A DNA stretch of 64,000 nt from Sutcliffiella horikoshii (GTDB lineage Bacteria; Bacillota; Bacilli; Bacillales; Bacillaceae_I). Of the stretch, positions 26,584-35,160 are shown in pieces. Position numbers and translations under genes: made by a program. The first letter of the stretch is position 1; each line of letters opens with the position of its first letter. Below the pieces are notes generated by a model that was given only the letters and a program-made list of their open reading frames with translations, did not search any database and had not been told where the DNA came from. The stretch covers positions 372,001 through 436,000 of the forward strand of contig NZ_RXZI01000003.1 of the NCBI RefSeq assembly GCF_021991925.1. Reading direction: 5' to 3'.

Positions 26584-27954
26584 GTGAAAGGAGCAACGAA
26601 AAGAATAGATCTTGAAAATTTGGCTATGAATTTCTTGGAAGCAAAGCCTGGATTGACGGAAAGGGAAGCAGTGGAAGAGGCGAATCGCTGTTTGTACTGC
26701 TATGATGCACCCTGTATTGTTGCCTGTCCAACCAGTATTGACATTCCTTCTTTTATCAAAAAGATTGCATCAGGCAATCTGAAGGGCTCCGCGAAAACGA
26801 TCATGAGTGCCAATCCTGTAGGTGCAAGCTGTTCGCGTGTGTGTCCGACAGAGGAGTTGTGTGAGGGAGCCTGTGTTCTGAACCATCACACAAAACCGAT
26901 CGTCATAGGGGATCTCCAGCGATATGCCACTGATTGGGCAATACAAAACGATCAATTACTTTTCGAAAAAGGCACTTCCAATGGGAGGAAAGTGGCGATT
27001 GTCGGAGGGGGGCCAGCAGGTCTTTCAGCAGCCAGGGAACTTGCGTTACTCGGATTTCAAGTAACAATTTTTGAAGCCGAGAAGGAAGCTGGAGGCTTGA
27101 ATACGTATGGTATCGTGTCGTTCCGTCTTCCAAAGAGGGTTTCTTATTGGGAAGTGGAGCAGGTCAGAAGCCTAGATGTGGAAATTCGGACAGGTACAAG
27201 AGTGGGTGTGGATATTTCCGTAGAAGAAATCCTTTCTAACTATGACGGAGTAATCCTAGCGGTGGGGATGGCAAGCGTCCCGATGCTTGGAATTGAAGGA
27301 GAAGAGCTAAAGGGAGTATTCGACGCGATAGAATTTGTCAAAGAAACCAAAACAAATGCAATTTCCACTGAACTCAAGGGGAAAAATGTGGTGGTGATCG
27401 GAGCAGGAAATACTGCTATTGATGGTGCAACTTGTTCTGTCAGACTTGGTGCGAAGAATGTAAAGATTCTTTATCGCAGAACTCTGGAAGAGATGTCTGC
27501 CTACGATTTTGAGTATGAGTTCGCAAAGCAGGACGGAGTGGAATTTCGTTGGCTTACTGCACCAAATAGAATCATCGGAAATGAAAATGGTGAAGTCACG
27601 GCAATAGAATGTGTGCAAATGGAGCTTGGTGCACCTGGTACAGATGGTAGAAGAAGACCTATAAAAGTGGAAGGCTCAGAATTCACCCTACAAGTGGATG
27701 CTGTCATCAAAGCGATTGGTCAGACGAGATATACGAAACTAATTGATGCATTTGGTCTCTCCCACGACGGCGGAGTGGTAAAAATTGACCCGCTCACCCA
27801 CCAAACATCCCATGAGCAGGTGTTTGCATGTGGAGATGTCGTCTTTGGAAAAGGTCAAGGTGAGGCGATGGTGGTAACGGCTGCTGAACAGGGCAAGATT
27901 ACCGCTTATGCACTTTATGAAAAATTGGTGAAAAGCCGAATAGAAACGGCCTAA
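26584..27954 (+). CDS. preT: dihydropyrimidine dehydrogenase, PreT subunit
   Basis: 456 residues from a GTG start with aaaaaaggag nine bases upstream; the frame is open further upstream but without a ribosome site. Two cysteine sets for Fe-S clusters (C36, C39, C44, C48 and C83, C87, C93, C97) are followed by FAD-binding GGGPAGLSA (141-149) and NAD-binding GAGNTA (273-278). This is the GltD-like electron-input subunit that pairs with PreA to reduce uracil and thymine with NADH. preA starts 24 bases downstream. Confidence 0.9.
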   Translation: MKGATKRIDLENLAMNFLEAKPGLTEREAVEEANRCLYCYDAPCIVACPTSIDIPSFIKKIASGNLKGSAKTIMSANPVGASCSRVCPTEELCEGACVLNHHTKPIVIGDLQRYATDWAIQNDQLLFEKGTSNGRKVAIVGGGPAGLSAARELALLGFQVTIFEAEKEAGGLNTYGIVSFRLPKRVSYWEVEQVRSLDVEIRTGTRVGVDISVEEILSNYDGVILAVGMASVPMLGIEGEELKGVFDAIEFVKETKTNAISTELKGKNVVVIGAGNTAIDGATCSVRLGAKNVKILYRRTLEEMSAYDFEYEFAKQDGVEFRWLTAPNRIIGNENGEVTAIECVQMELGAPGTDGRRRPIKVEGSEFTLQVDAVIKAIGQTRYTKLIDAFGLSHDGGVVKIDPLTHQTSHEQVFACGDVVFGKGQGEAMVVTAAEQGKITAYALYEKLVKSRIETA

Positions 27955-27978
27955 CAATCTTTGTGAGGGGGGAAAGCA

Positions 27979-29265
27979 TTGGCAGATCTATCGATAAATT
28001 TGGCAGGAATCAAATCTCCAAACCCTTTTTGGTTGGCTTCTGCACCGCCGACAAACTCTGGCTATCAGGTACAAAGAGCTTTTGAAGCAGGCTGGGGAGG
28101 GGCAGTATGGAAGACGCTAGGGGACCCAATCATTAATGTGTCATCCCGGTTTGCTGCTGTGAGTTTCAACGGACAGCGAGTGGCAGGGTTCAATAACATC
28201 GAACTTATTACGGATAGGCCATTGGAAGTGAACTTAAGGGAAATCGAGGAAACCAAAAAGAGATTTCCGGACAGGGCTGTGATTGCGTCCTTGATGGTGG
28301 AGCCAAAACGGGAAAAATGGCATGAAATTGTGAAAAAGGTAGAAGCGGTAGGCGTTGATGGACTGGAGTTGAATTTCGGCTGTCCGCATGGAATGGCGGA
28401 ACGGGGAATGGGTTCTGCATCAGGCCAGGTTCCAGATCTGGTGGAAAAGCAGACATACTGGGCAAAAGAAGCAGCTAAAACTCCCGTCATTGTAAAGCTG
28501 ACCCCAAATATCACGGACATCACCGTGACAGCAGAGGCTGCGGTCAGGGGTGGAGCTGATGCGGTAAGTATGATCAATACAATCAACAGTCTGGCCGGGG
28601 TGGATCTAGACAGCTGGAATACAGTACCGCATGTAGGCGGCAAGGGTGCTCATGGCGGTTATTGTGGTCCTGCCGTAAAACCGATAGCACTTAATATGGT
28701 TGGGGAATGTGCAAGAAATCCTAGGATCAATGTGCCTATTTCAGGTATGGGTGGAGTATCGAATTGGCAGAATGCGGTGGAGTTCATGCTGATGGGAGCA
28801 ACAGGCGTGCAGATTTGTACAGCCGCTATGCATCACGGTTTCCGTATTGTGGAAGACATGATTGATGGGCTGAACAATTATCTGGATGAAAAAGGGTTAG
28901 CTAAAGTCATGGATCTTGTTGGGAAATCCGTACCAAAGTACTCGGATTGGGGCAACCTGGATTTAAATTATAAAATTGTCGCTAGAATTAACCAGGATAC
29001 CTGTATTAACTGCAATAAATGTCATATCGCCTGTGAAGATACGTCCCATCAGTGCATCGATATGCTGAAGGACCCTTCTGGTAAATCCTATTTACAGGTG
29101 AGGGAAGAAGATTGTGTGGGCTGTAATCTATGCTCGATCGTCTGTCCGGTGGATGATGTCATCACCATGGTGGAGCTCCCGCATGAACAGCCGCCAATGA
29201 CTTGGAATGAGCGCCAGACCGCCCTTGGATTATTGAAGGAATGTGAAGTGGATACGGTTAAATAA
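27979..29265 (+). CDS. preA: dihydropyrimidine dehydrogenase, catalytic PreA subunit
   Basis: 428 residues, TTG start at 27979 after gagggggg. An FMN-binding dihydroorotate-dehydrogenase-like barrel (NPFWLASAPPTNS near the N-terminus, then GVDGLELNFGCPHG) is followed by a C-terminal ferredoxin-like part with two CxxCxxCxxxC sets (C342, C345, C348, C352 and C379, C382, C385, C389). With PreT it reduces uracil to dihydrouracil. The dihydropyrimidinase gene follows 15 bases later. Confidence 0.93.
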   Translation: MADLSINLAGIKSPNPFWLASAPPTNSGYQVQRAFEAGWGGAVWKTLGDPIINVSSRFAAVSFNGQRVAGFNNIELITDRPLEVNLREIEETKKRFPDRAVIASLMVEPKREKWHEIVKKVEAVGVDGLELNFGCPHGMAERGMGSASGQVPDLVEKQTYWAKEAAKTPVIVKLTPNITDITVTAEAAVRGGADAVSMINTINSLAGVDLDSWNTVPHVGGKGAHGGYCGPAVKPIALNMVGECARNPRINVPISGMGGVSNWQNAVEFMLMGATGVQICTAAMHHGFRIVEDMIDGLNNYLDEKGLAKVMDLVGKSVPKYSDWGNLDLNYKIVARINQDTCINCNKCHIACEDTSHQCIDMLKDPSGKSYLQVREEDCVGCNLCSIVCPVDDVITMVELPHEQPPMTWNERQTALGLLKECEVDTVK

Positions 29266-29280
29266 GGGGGAATTGATAAA

Positions 29281-30705
29281 ATGGCAGCAAAAAAGTTAAT
29301 AAAGAACGGAATAATTGTAACGGCAAGCGACCAGTATGAAGCAGACATTTTGATTGACGGTGAAACAATTTCCTCCATTGGATTCAACCTTTCATCCGCA
29401 GACGCGGAAGTAATTGATGCAAGGGGTTGCTATATCTTCCCTGGAGCAATCGACCCGCATACTCATCTGGATATGCCCTTTGGGGGGACCGTTACAAAGG
29501 ATGATTTCGAAAGCGGAACGATGGCCGCAGCTTTTGGTGGGACGACAACGGTGATCGATTTCTGCCTGACAGATAAGGGCAAGCCACTACAAGATGCCAT
29601 CCAGACATGGCATGACAAATCAAAAGACAAAGCGGTCATTGATTATAGCTTTCACTTAATGATAGGAGAAATGAATGAGAACGTTTTAAAGGAACTTCCT
29701 AAAGTCATAGATGAGGAGGGGATCACCTCCTTCAAAGTGTTCATGGCCTATAAAAATGTATTCCAGGCGGATGATGCCACGTTATTCCACACTTTAAAGG
29801 CAGCCAAGGATCTCGGTGCTCTTGTCATGGTTCATGCAGAGAATGGGGATGTCATCGATTATCTGACGAAAGAAGCATTGAAAAAAGGCAATACAGATCC
29901 GATTTATCATGCGCTTACGAGACCGCCAGAGGTGGAAGGGGAAGCGACAGGCAGGGCGGCACAACTAACTTCCCTTGCAGAATCCCAGCTCTATGTGGTG
30001 CATGTCTCCTGTGCAGAGGCAGTAGAAAAGATTGCGGAGGCAAGGAACAAAGGGGTGGAGATCTGGGGGGAGACATGTCCTCAATATTTGGCACTGGATC
30101 AGAGTTATTTGGAAAAACCGAATTTCGAAGGTGCAAAATATGTCTGGTCACCACCATTGCGTGAAAAATGGCACCAGGAAGTCTTATGGAATGCGCTCAA
30201 AAGCGGTCAGCTTCAAACCCTCGGTTCTGATCAATGCTCTTTTGACTTTAACGGGCAAAAGAGTCTCGGAAAGGGTGACTTTACAAAGATACCGAATGGC
30301 GGACCTATGATTGAAGACCGAGTAAGCATTCTCTTCTCCGAGGGTGTGAAGAAGGGACGTATATCCATCAACCAGTTTGTGGATATTGTATCCACACGGG
30401 TAGCGAAGCTATTTGGTATGTTCCCGAAAAAAGGGACCATATCCGTTGGTGCGGATGCAGACATCGTCATTTTTGATCCAAACCAAGAACGGACCATATC
30501 CGCTACGACCCATCATATGGCCGTTGATTACAATGCCTTTGAAGGGATGAAAATAACGGGGGAACCAGTTTCTGTTATGGTACGGGGTGAGTTCGTTGTC
30601 CGTGATAAGCAATATGTCGGAAAAGCAGGAAGCGGTCAATACATTAAACGCCATAAATATGGAGCAACATCACACATAAAACAGAACGAGACTCTATCCA
30701 TTTAA
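29281..30705 (+). CDS. hydA: dihydropyrimidinase
   Basis: 474 residues of the cyclic amidohydrolase family. The metal site is readable: DPHTHLDMPF with H60 and H62, K152 in TSFKVFMAY (the carbamylated lysine), and later HAENGD and YVVHVSC. It opens dihydrouracil or dihydrothymine to N-carbamoyl-beta-amino acids, which the first gene of the operon then hydrolyses. Hydantoinase activity is possible, but the neighbours favour the pyrimidine pathway. Confidence 0.92.
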   Translation: MAAKKLIKNGIIVTASDQYEADILIDGETISSIGFNLSSADAEVIDARGCYIFPGAIDPHTHLDMPFGGTVTKDDFESGTMAAAFGGTTTVIDFCLTDKGKPLQDAIQTWHDKSKDKAVIDYSFHLMIGEMNENVLKELPKVIDEEGITSFKVFMAYKNVFQADDATLFHTLKAAKDLGALVMVHAENGDVIDYLTKEALKKGNTDPIYHALTRPPEVEGEATGRAAQLTSLAESQLYVVHVSCAEAVEKIAEARNKGVEIWGETCPQYLALDQSYLEKPNFEGAKYVWSPPLREKWHQEVLWNALKSGQLQTLGSDQCSFDFNGQKSLGKGDFTKIPNGGPMIEDRVSILFSEGVKKGRISINQFVDIVSTRVAKLFGMFPKKGTISVGADADIVIFDPNQERTISATTHHMAVDYNAFEGMKITGEPVSVMVRGEFVVRDKQYVGKAGSGQYIKRHKYGATSHIKQNETLSI

Positions 30706-30742
30706 ACTACCAATCCTAAAAACTACATTCTGCTAACCTCCG

Positions 30743-30779
30743 TATGCTTGACCTACACAACATTTTTAGGTCAAGCATT
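30743..30779 (+). terminator. hairpin after the preTA-hydA operon
   Basis: ATGCTTGACCT / AGGTCAAGCAT, 11 bp perfect stem with a 15-base loop; the following T-stretch is broken (TTATTATAT). Confidence 0.6.
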
Positions 30780-30845
30780 TATTATATCTAGCTTGTCTAA
30801 ATGTGTGGTCACTCATTGAAAATTCTTAGTTCAAAGAGTTTTATA

Positions 30846-30977
30846 GCTGGTGATTGGCGTAACAGGCGAAGACTCCAGCGGGGGGATAGCGACAATCTTG
30901 AGAACCTGCAGGGCGTAGCACGAGGAGGCACAAGGTCGCCCTCCGGATAAGCGCAGCCGTTTCCGGAAATCACCAGC
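30846..30977 (+). repeat. dispersed GC-rich intergenic element, copy 5 (compensated ends)
   Basis: Forward copy of about 132 bases in which the usual end pair GCTGTTGATT / AATCAACAGC is changed on both sides to GCTGGTGATT / AATCACCAGC, so pairing is kept. It lies between the hydA operon and the permease gene; the rest of this gap (30780-30845, 30978-31019) shows nothing else I can identify. Confidence 0.9.
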
Positions 30978-31019
30978 GGTGTATAACGGGGCCTTAAATT
31001 TAGTTAATGGGGTGTTGTA

Positions 31020-32486
31020 ATGAAAAAGAATGAAAGCTATTTAAAATCACCAGACCTGCTACCGATTGCTCATTCTGCCAGAAAAATTGGTACATTAGGA
31101 TTTGCGGTCATGTGGGTTGGAATGGCAGTGGTCCTGGCAGCATTTGCTATCGGAGGAGCAGGTGTACAAAGTTTATCGCTCGGTTGGGTAATCATAGCGA
31201 CGATCATCGGAAGTATCGCCATTGGATTATTCATGACAATCACAGGAGACATTGGCATTGAGCATGGACTCTCCTTCCCAGTCTATATGAGGGCTCCATT
31301 TGGGACGGTGGGTACCCATATCCCTTCCATTATACGGGGATTGGCAGCATCATTTTGGTTTGGGATCAATACATTCTTCGGCGCAACTGCCATGAACGCC
31401 ATTCTTTTTACATTGACCGGTTTTAACAATTGGTTTGTCTGCTTCCTGATTTTTGCTGCGGTCCAGCTATTGAATACTGCACTGGGAATCAAAGCGGTGG
31501 AACGATTCGCAGACCTTGCTGCACCAATCATCATCATCATTTCTGCCTGGATGTACACCACTCTATCGGATAGGGCATTAGAACAGGGGAGAGAGGTTTG
31601 GTCATGGATTGAAAGTCCGGTGACTGGGGGAGCCGCGGTTACTGCCTTCCTTGTGGTTATTTTCAGTAACATGGGTTTCTGGGCAACGTTAGCTGCCGAC
31701 ATTCCATCCATTTCCCGGTTTATCAAAGCACCAAGGTATGAAAGGAATTGGCTGAAACGGAACAAGTCCAGCATAGTTGGAAGTGTGATAGCCCTTCCGA
31801 TTACACAAACATTTATGGTGGCTATCGGAGGCGTATCGTATATCGCCGTATCCAATTATGACCCTGTAGTCGCTTTGCAGGAGGCTGCTACAGGAATTGT
31901 TCTGGGAGTGCTATTGTTGATGATTATTTTTGCACAGTGGTCCACCAATGCTTCGGCGAACCTTATTCCGGCTGCCACCATCTTCTCAAATGTCGGCGGT
32001 CCGAAAGTTCCTTTTTGGGCGGGGGTTGTGATCGCAGGAATCGTGGGATCTGTCGTTCAACCATGGAACCTCTTTGACATTTTGATTCCTGTCCTGTTGA
32101 TTGTAGGAGGCATTTTATCTGCAATCGTAGGAATCTTGTTTGCAGATTATTATTTATTGAGAAAAAGGAGAGTCAATGTCCACGATCTTTATGAAAATAA
32201 CGGTCAGTTTAGATATACAAATGGATTTAATCTTGCAGGGTTCATCGCCTGGTTTGTAGGAGGGGCAGCGGCTTATTATTTGGCAAACTACTCTTTCATT
32301 GTGGGATTTGTAGTAGGTGGAGGTTTATATTATGTCCTAGCAAAATATTGGTATTTCAAAAAATATCAGCAGGCTGAACTGGAAGACCCGGATGATGAGA
32401 AATATTTAGGAATAACAGTGGGAAGGGATTGGGTTATCCTTGATGATGCGGATGCCTATGAAGAACCACGGGAGCTTTCGAGCTGA
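31020..32486 (+). CDS. NCS1-family nucleobase permease (probable uracil/thymine uptake)
   Basis: 488 residues, about 12 transmembrane helices, with the NCS1 fold landmarks (GDIGIEHGLSFPVYMRAPFG, WFGINTFFGA, NMGFWATLAADIPSISRF). It brings a nucleobase or hydantoin into the cell with a cation. The exact substrate cannot be read, but its place among uracil-degradation genes argues for uracil or thymine. ggggtg stands before the ATG. Confidence 0.88.
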   Translation: MKKNESYLKSPDLLPIAHSARKIGTLGFAVMWVGMAVVLAAFAIGGAGVQSLSLGWVIIATIIGSIAIGLFMTITGDIGIEHGLSFPVYMRAPFGTVGTHIPSIIRGLAASFWFGINTFFGATAMNAILFTLTGFNNWFVCFLIFAAVQLLNTALGIKAVERFADLAAPIIIIISAWMYTTLSDRALEQGREVWSWIESPVTGGAAVTAFLVVIFSNMGFWATLAADIPSISRFIKAPRYERNWLKRNKSSIVGSVIALPITQTFMVAIGGVSYIAVSNYDPVVALQEAATGIVLGVLLLMIIFAQWSTNASANLIPAATIFSNVGGPKVPFWAGVVIAGIVGSVVQPWNLFDILIPVLLIVGGILSAIVGILFADYYLLRKRRVNVHDLYENNGQFRYTNGFNLAGFIAWFVGGAAAYYLANYSFIVGFVVGGGLYYVLAKYWYFKKYQQAELEDPDDEKYLGITVGRDWVILDDADAYEEPRELSS

Positions 32487-32509
32487 CTACCTGAGAGGAG
32501 GAATATTTT

Positions 32510-32740
32510 TTGAGTGATTATCTACAATATATAGCAGAAAAAGATAAAATAGATTTTTTTATAAATAAAGGGTTCCGTATCAAAGATGTAGAAGAAAACT
32601 TAGAGGGTGCATTTCTTGTCCTGGAGATGAATGATGGAAAAAAGGACATTCCCCATGAAGAAACTCTACACATAAAACATGCAGATTCGAGGAAGTATTT
32701 TGCCTCCCTAATAATCAAACAGCAGCGGCAAGAAAGTTAA
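32510..32740 (+). CDS. hypothetical protein, 76 aa
   Basis: TTG start preceded by gagaggagg. Sequence is charged with no membrane segment (FINKGFRIKDVEENLEGAFL and then IPHEETLHIKHADSRKYFAS). It lies 24 bases after the permease gene and is likely cotranscribed. I do not recognise the family. Confidence 0.65.
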   Translation: MSDYLQYIAEKDKIDFFINKGFRIKDVEENLEGAFLVLEMNDGKKDIPHEETLHIKHADSRKYFASLIIKQQRQES

Positions 32741-32813
32741 CAAATTCCTCATAGTTTGAGCAAGATTGGAATAAAATCATGTAAACTGCATCGTGAAAGG
32801 AGTAATTCTTTTT

Positions 32814-33047
32814 ATGGAATATCAATTGAAATGCAAAGAAAGTGCTTATCCTTGTGAGGTAACCATTGACGAGGATAACAACAGATTTACAATACGTAAA
32901 GCCGATTCTAGCGGAGAGTTCTTTAATTCACCAGAGGAGTTGGTCAATTGGATTCTGGAAAATTGGGATTCAAGTGATTTCAATGATGAGGGTGAATTTC
33001 AGGAAATGGTTCAGGAGATACAGTTATATTTTCCCATAAATAATTAA
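32814..33047 (+). CDS. hypothetical acidic protein, 77 aa
   Basis: The ATG at 32814 has aaaggag at good spacing; an in-frame GTG at 32793 overlaps it and is not preferred. Acidic, with two Trp in LVNWILENWDSSDF and a C-terminal EIQLYFPINN. No recognised domain. A terminator follows at 33058-33096. Confidence 0.65.
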   Translation: MEYQLKCKESAYPCEVTIDEDNNRFTIRKADSSGEFFNSPEELVNWILENWDSSDFNDEGEFQEMVQEIQLYFPINN

Positions 33048-33057
33048 CAGTAAATGA

Positions 33058-33096
33058 AAGGATGACATGTTGAATTACTGGACATGTCATCTTTTG
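33058..33096 (+). terminator. terminator before the PucR-type gene
   Basis: GATGACATGT / ACATGTCATC hairpin with an 11-base loop, then TTTTGTG. Confidence 0.8.
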
Positions 33097-33200
33097 TGTT
33101 AATTTGTCTGAATTTTTAATTAAATATAACTCCCTCTTACGTTATAATAAGAGTATGGCTTTAGGACCTAGTCATACTTTAAGGATTACGAGGTGAATAA

Positions 33201-34808
33201 ATGAAAACCATGCTCTCCTTACAGGAAATCATGAAGCGAAAACAGTTTGAAAGATCCGAAGTAATTGCAGGAGGACAAGGAATGCATCGCCAAGTGAAAT
33301 GGGTGCATGTCGTGGAAATAACCAATATAGAAAAACTATTAAATGGACAAGAACTGATTTTATCTACAGGTGTCTCTTTTGGTGGAAACATCGAGAAGTT
33401 CCGTTCATTTGTTCAACAGCTGATAAACTGTCAAGCCGCCGGATTATGTATTGAGAAAGGTTCCTACATCCCCGTCATCCCTCAAGAAATTATTGATTTA
33501 GCCAATGCACATCATTTCCCTCTTATTTTCTTTCATCAGGAAGTTTCATTTGTAGATATTACGCAAGATATTCATTCTGTCTTAATCAACCAGCAATATC
33601 AGATGATCTCTCAGTTAGAAAGCTACTCTCAAACCTTGAACAAAAAACTATTGACCATTACACATGAACTTGACATCCTCACCTATCTTCAAGAACATTT
33701 GGAAACACAAATCATTTACGAAAATGGTAACCAAGAAAGGTTCTTTATCCCAGACGTCCCTATCCATGAACGCAAGAAAATTCTTTGCTCCCTAAAATCC
33801 GATCCCATGAAGGAAAGGTATTTGAAGGAGTCTGTACAAGTATTGGATAAGCAGCATGGTGTCATTCACATCCTTTCACAGGACCGTACGATGAGTGAGT
33901 TTGACCATCTTCTTTTGGATCGCACGGTAACAGCGCTCGCACAGCATATTTTAAGAGGGTTGTATGTGGAGGAGAAGAGAAGACTGGAAGAAAGCGAGTG
34001 GCTACGCAGTTGGCTCGAAGGTGGTCAGGGCAAGGAATCTATCCGGGAATTCCTGGGAAGAAATGAGGCAATCTTTCATAAAGGGGGAGTTGTGCTCTTA
34101 TGTAAAAAGAAGAACCAGCAGGCGCCTTCCTTGGACAAGACCTATCTCACCCTGTTATTTCGTTCTATTTTTGAACAGCAGGGCTTTTCGGTTTTTTTTA
34201 CAGAGATGAAAAACACGTTAACGGTAATCCTGATCAACAGGAGGGAAGAAAGAGGCTGGAAAGAAAGGCTTTCTGAAGGTGCTGCTGTTATTCTTAATAA
34301 ACAAAAAGATAACAAAGGAAATTTTTCGTTGCGTTTAGCTGTAGGAAAATATGTCCAGCCCCTTGATCAGCTATCAAGAAGCTATCAGTCCTCGTGGGAG
34401 GCATTACAGATACAAGAACAGCTGTTAAAAGAGGAGTATTTCTCCTTTTTTGAAGATCTCCATATTTACCGACTCATTTCTTTTATGCAAAAGCATCATG
34501 ATCTTCGTGATTTTGTCATGGAATATCTCGAGCCTGTGATTGTTTATGATCAAAAGCATAATGGGAAGCTGCTCGATACCTTGAAAACCTATCTGGCCTG
34601 CAATGGATCTAAAAAAGAGACGGCAAGCAAACTCTATATCGTCAGACAGACCCTCTATCACAGGATACAGAAGCTTGAGAGCTTGCTGGGGGAAGATTTC
34701 ATGAATTCGGAAAAGAGATTAGTAATCGAATTCATGGTGATGGTTTATGAATACCTGAATACAACAAATGCGTATCTGGAAGGAGATAGCAAATCGTACA
34801 CCCTATAA
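33201..34808 (+). CDS. PucR-family transcription regulator
   Basis: 535 residues. An N-terminal PucR domain (about 1-125, beginning LSLQEIMKRKQFERSEVIAG), a middle GGDEF-like fold without recognisable catalytic motif, and a C-terminal helix-turn-helix (SKKETASKLYIVRQTLYHRI, about residues 475-494). PucR controls purine degradation in B. subtilis. Placed inside a pyrimidine-degradation cluster, this paralogue most likely senses a pyrimidine or beta-amino acid intermediate and controls the surrounding operons. Confidence 0.88.
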   Translation: MKTMLSLQEIMKRKQFERSEVIAGGQGMHRQVKWVHVVEITNIEKLLNGQELILSTGVSFGGNIEKFRSFVQQLINCQAAGLCIEKGSYIPVIPQEIIDLANAHHFPLIFFHQEVSFVDITQDIHSVLINQQYQMISQLESYSQTLNKKLLTITHELDILTYLQEHLETQIIYENGNQERFFIPDVPIHERKKILCSLKSDPMKERYLKESVQVLDKQHGVIHILSQDRTMSEFDHLLLDRTVTALAQHILRGLYVEEKRRLEESEWLRSWLEGGQGKESIREFLGRNEAIFHKGGVVLLCKKKNQQAPSLDKTYLTLLFRSIFEQQGFSVFFTEMKNTLTVILINRREERGWKERLSEGAAVILNKQKDNKGNFSLRLAVGKYVQPLDQLSRSYQSSWEALQIQEQLLKEEYFSFFEDLHIYRLISFMQKHHDLRDFVMEYLEPVIVYDQKHNGKLLDTLKTYLACNGSKKETASKLYIVRQTLYHRIQKLESLLGEDFMNSEKRLVIEFMVMVYEYLNTTNAYLEGDSKSYTL

Positions 34809-35040
34809 GAAGTATGGAGATTGGTTTCCTGAAAGGACTACTCTCAGTTGGTATACAAAGCAATATTCACAATAGTAAGGAGTGCGTAGCAGAGGCCACT
34901 GATAAACCCAATAAACTGTCTTTTTTATGAGTTTCTAGCTGTTGATTGGAGCAAAAGGCGAAGCCTGAATAACTAAACTAATGTATTGTTTGTCAACAGT
35001 CTGAGATTGGTCTCCTAAACGGACCAATCTTTTTTTCTGG
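34809..35040 (+). repeat. composite gap: two matching hairpins around a truncated dispersed element
   Basis: After the PucR stop comes a decayed hairpin GATTGGTTTCCTGAAAGGAC with CTCAGTTGGTATACAAAG. Next are GGCCACTGATAAACCCAATAA (34897-34917) and a truncated element copy (34938-34968). TTTGTCAACAGTCTGA then leads into the hairpin GATTGGTCTCC / GGACCAATC with seven T residues (35010-35037). The right hairpin is a good terminator; the left one is its mutated near-copy. Confidence 0.7.
34938..34968 (+). repeat. dispersed GC-rich intergenic element, copy 6 (truncated)
   Basis: Only the left end GCTGTTGATTGGAGCAAAAG plus GCGAAGCCTG remains. Confidence 0.8.
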
Positions 35041-35080
35041 CAAAATGTCAGAGGCAAAACCTTATCCATTTTACATTTTG
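35041..35080. promoter_or_regulatory. 8 bp dyad upstream of the semialdehyde dehydrogenase gene
   Basis: CAAAATGT (35041-35048) and ACATTTTG (35073-35080) are exact reverse complements 24 bases apart, so the half-sites are three turns apart. The right half belongs to TTTTACATTTTG, also found at 25435. Candidate binding site, possibly for the adjacent PucR-type regulator. Confidence 0.4.
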
Positions 35081-35160
35081 TCTAATGAAAGCCTTTCTAA
35101 TTTGTCAGATAATAGTCATAAGTTCTAAAAATTCCATAGAAGAATGAGGAGGACAAAGAC

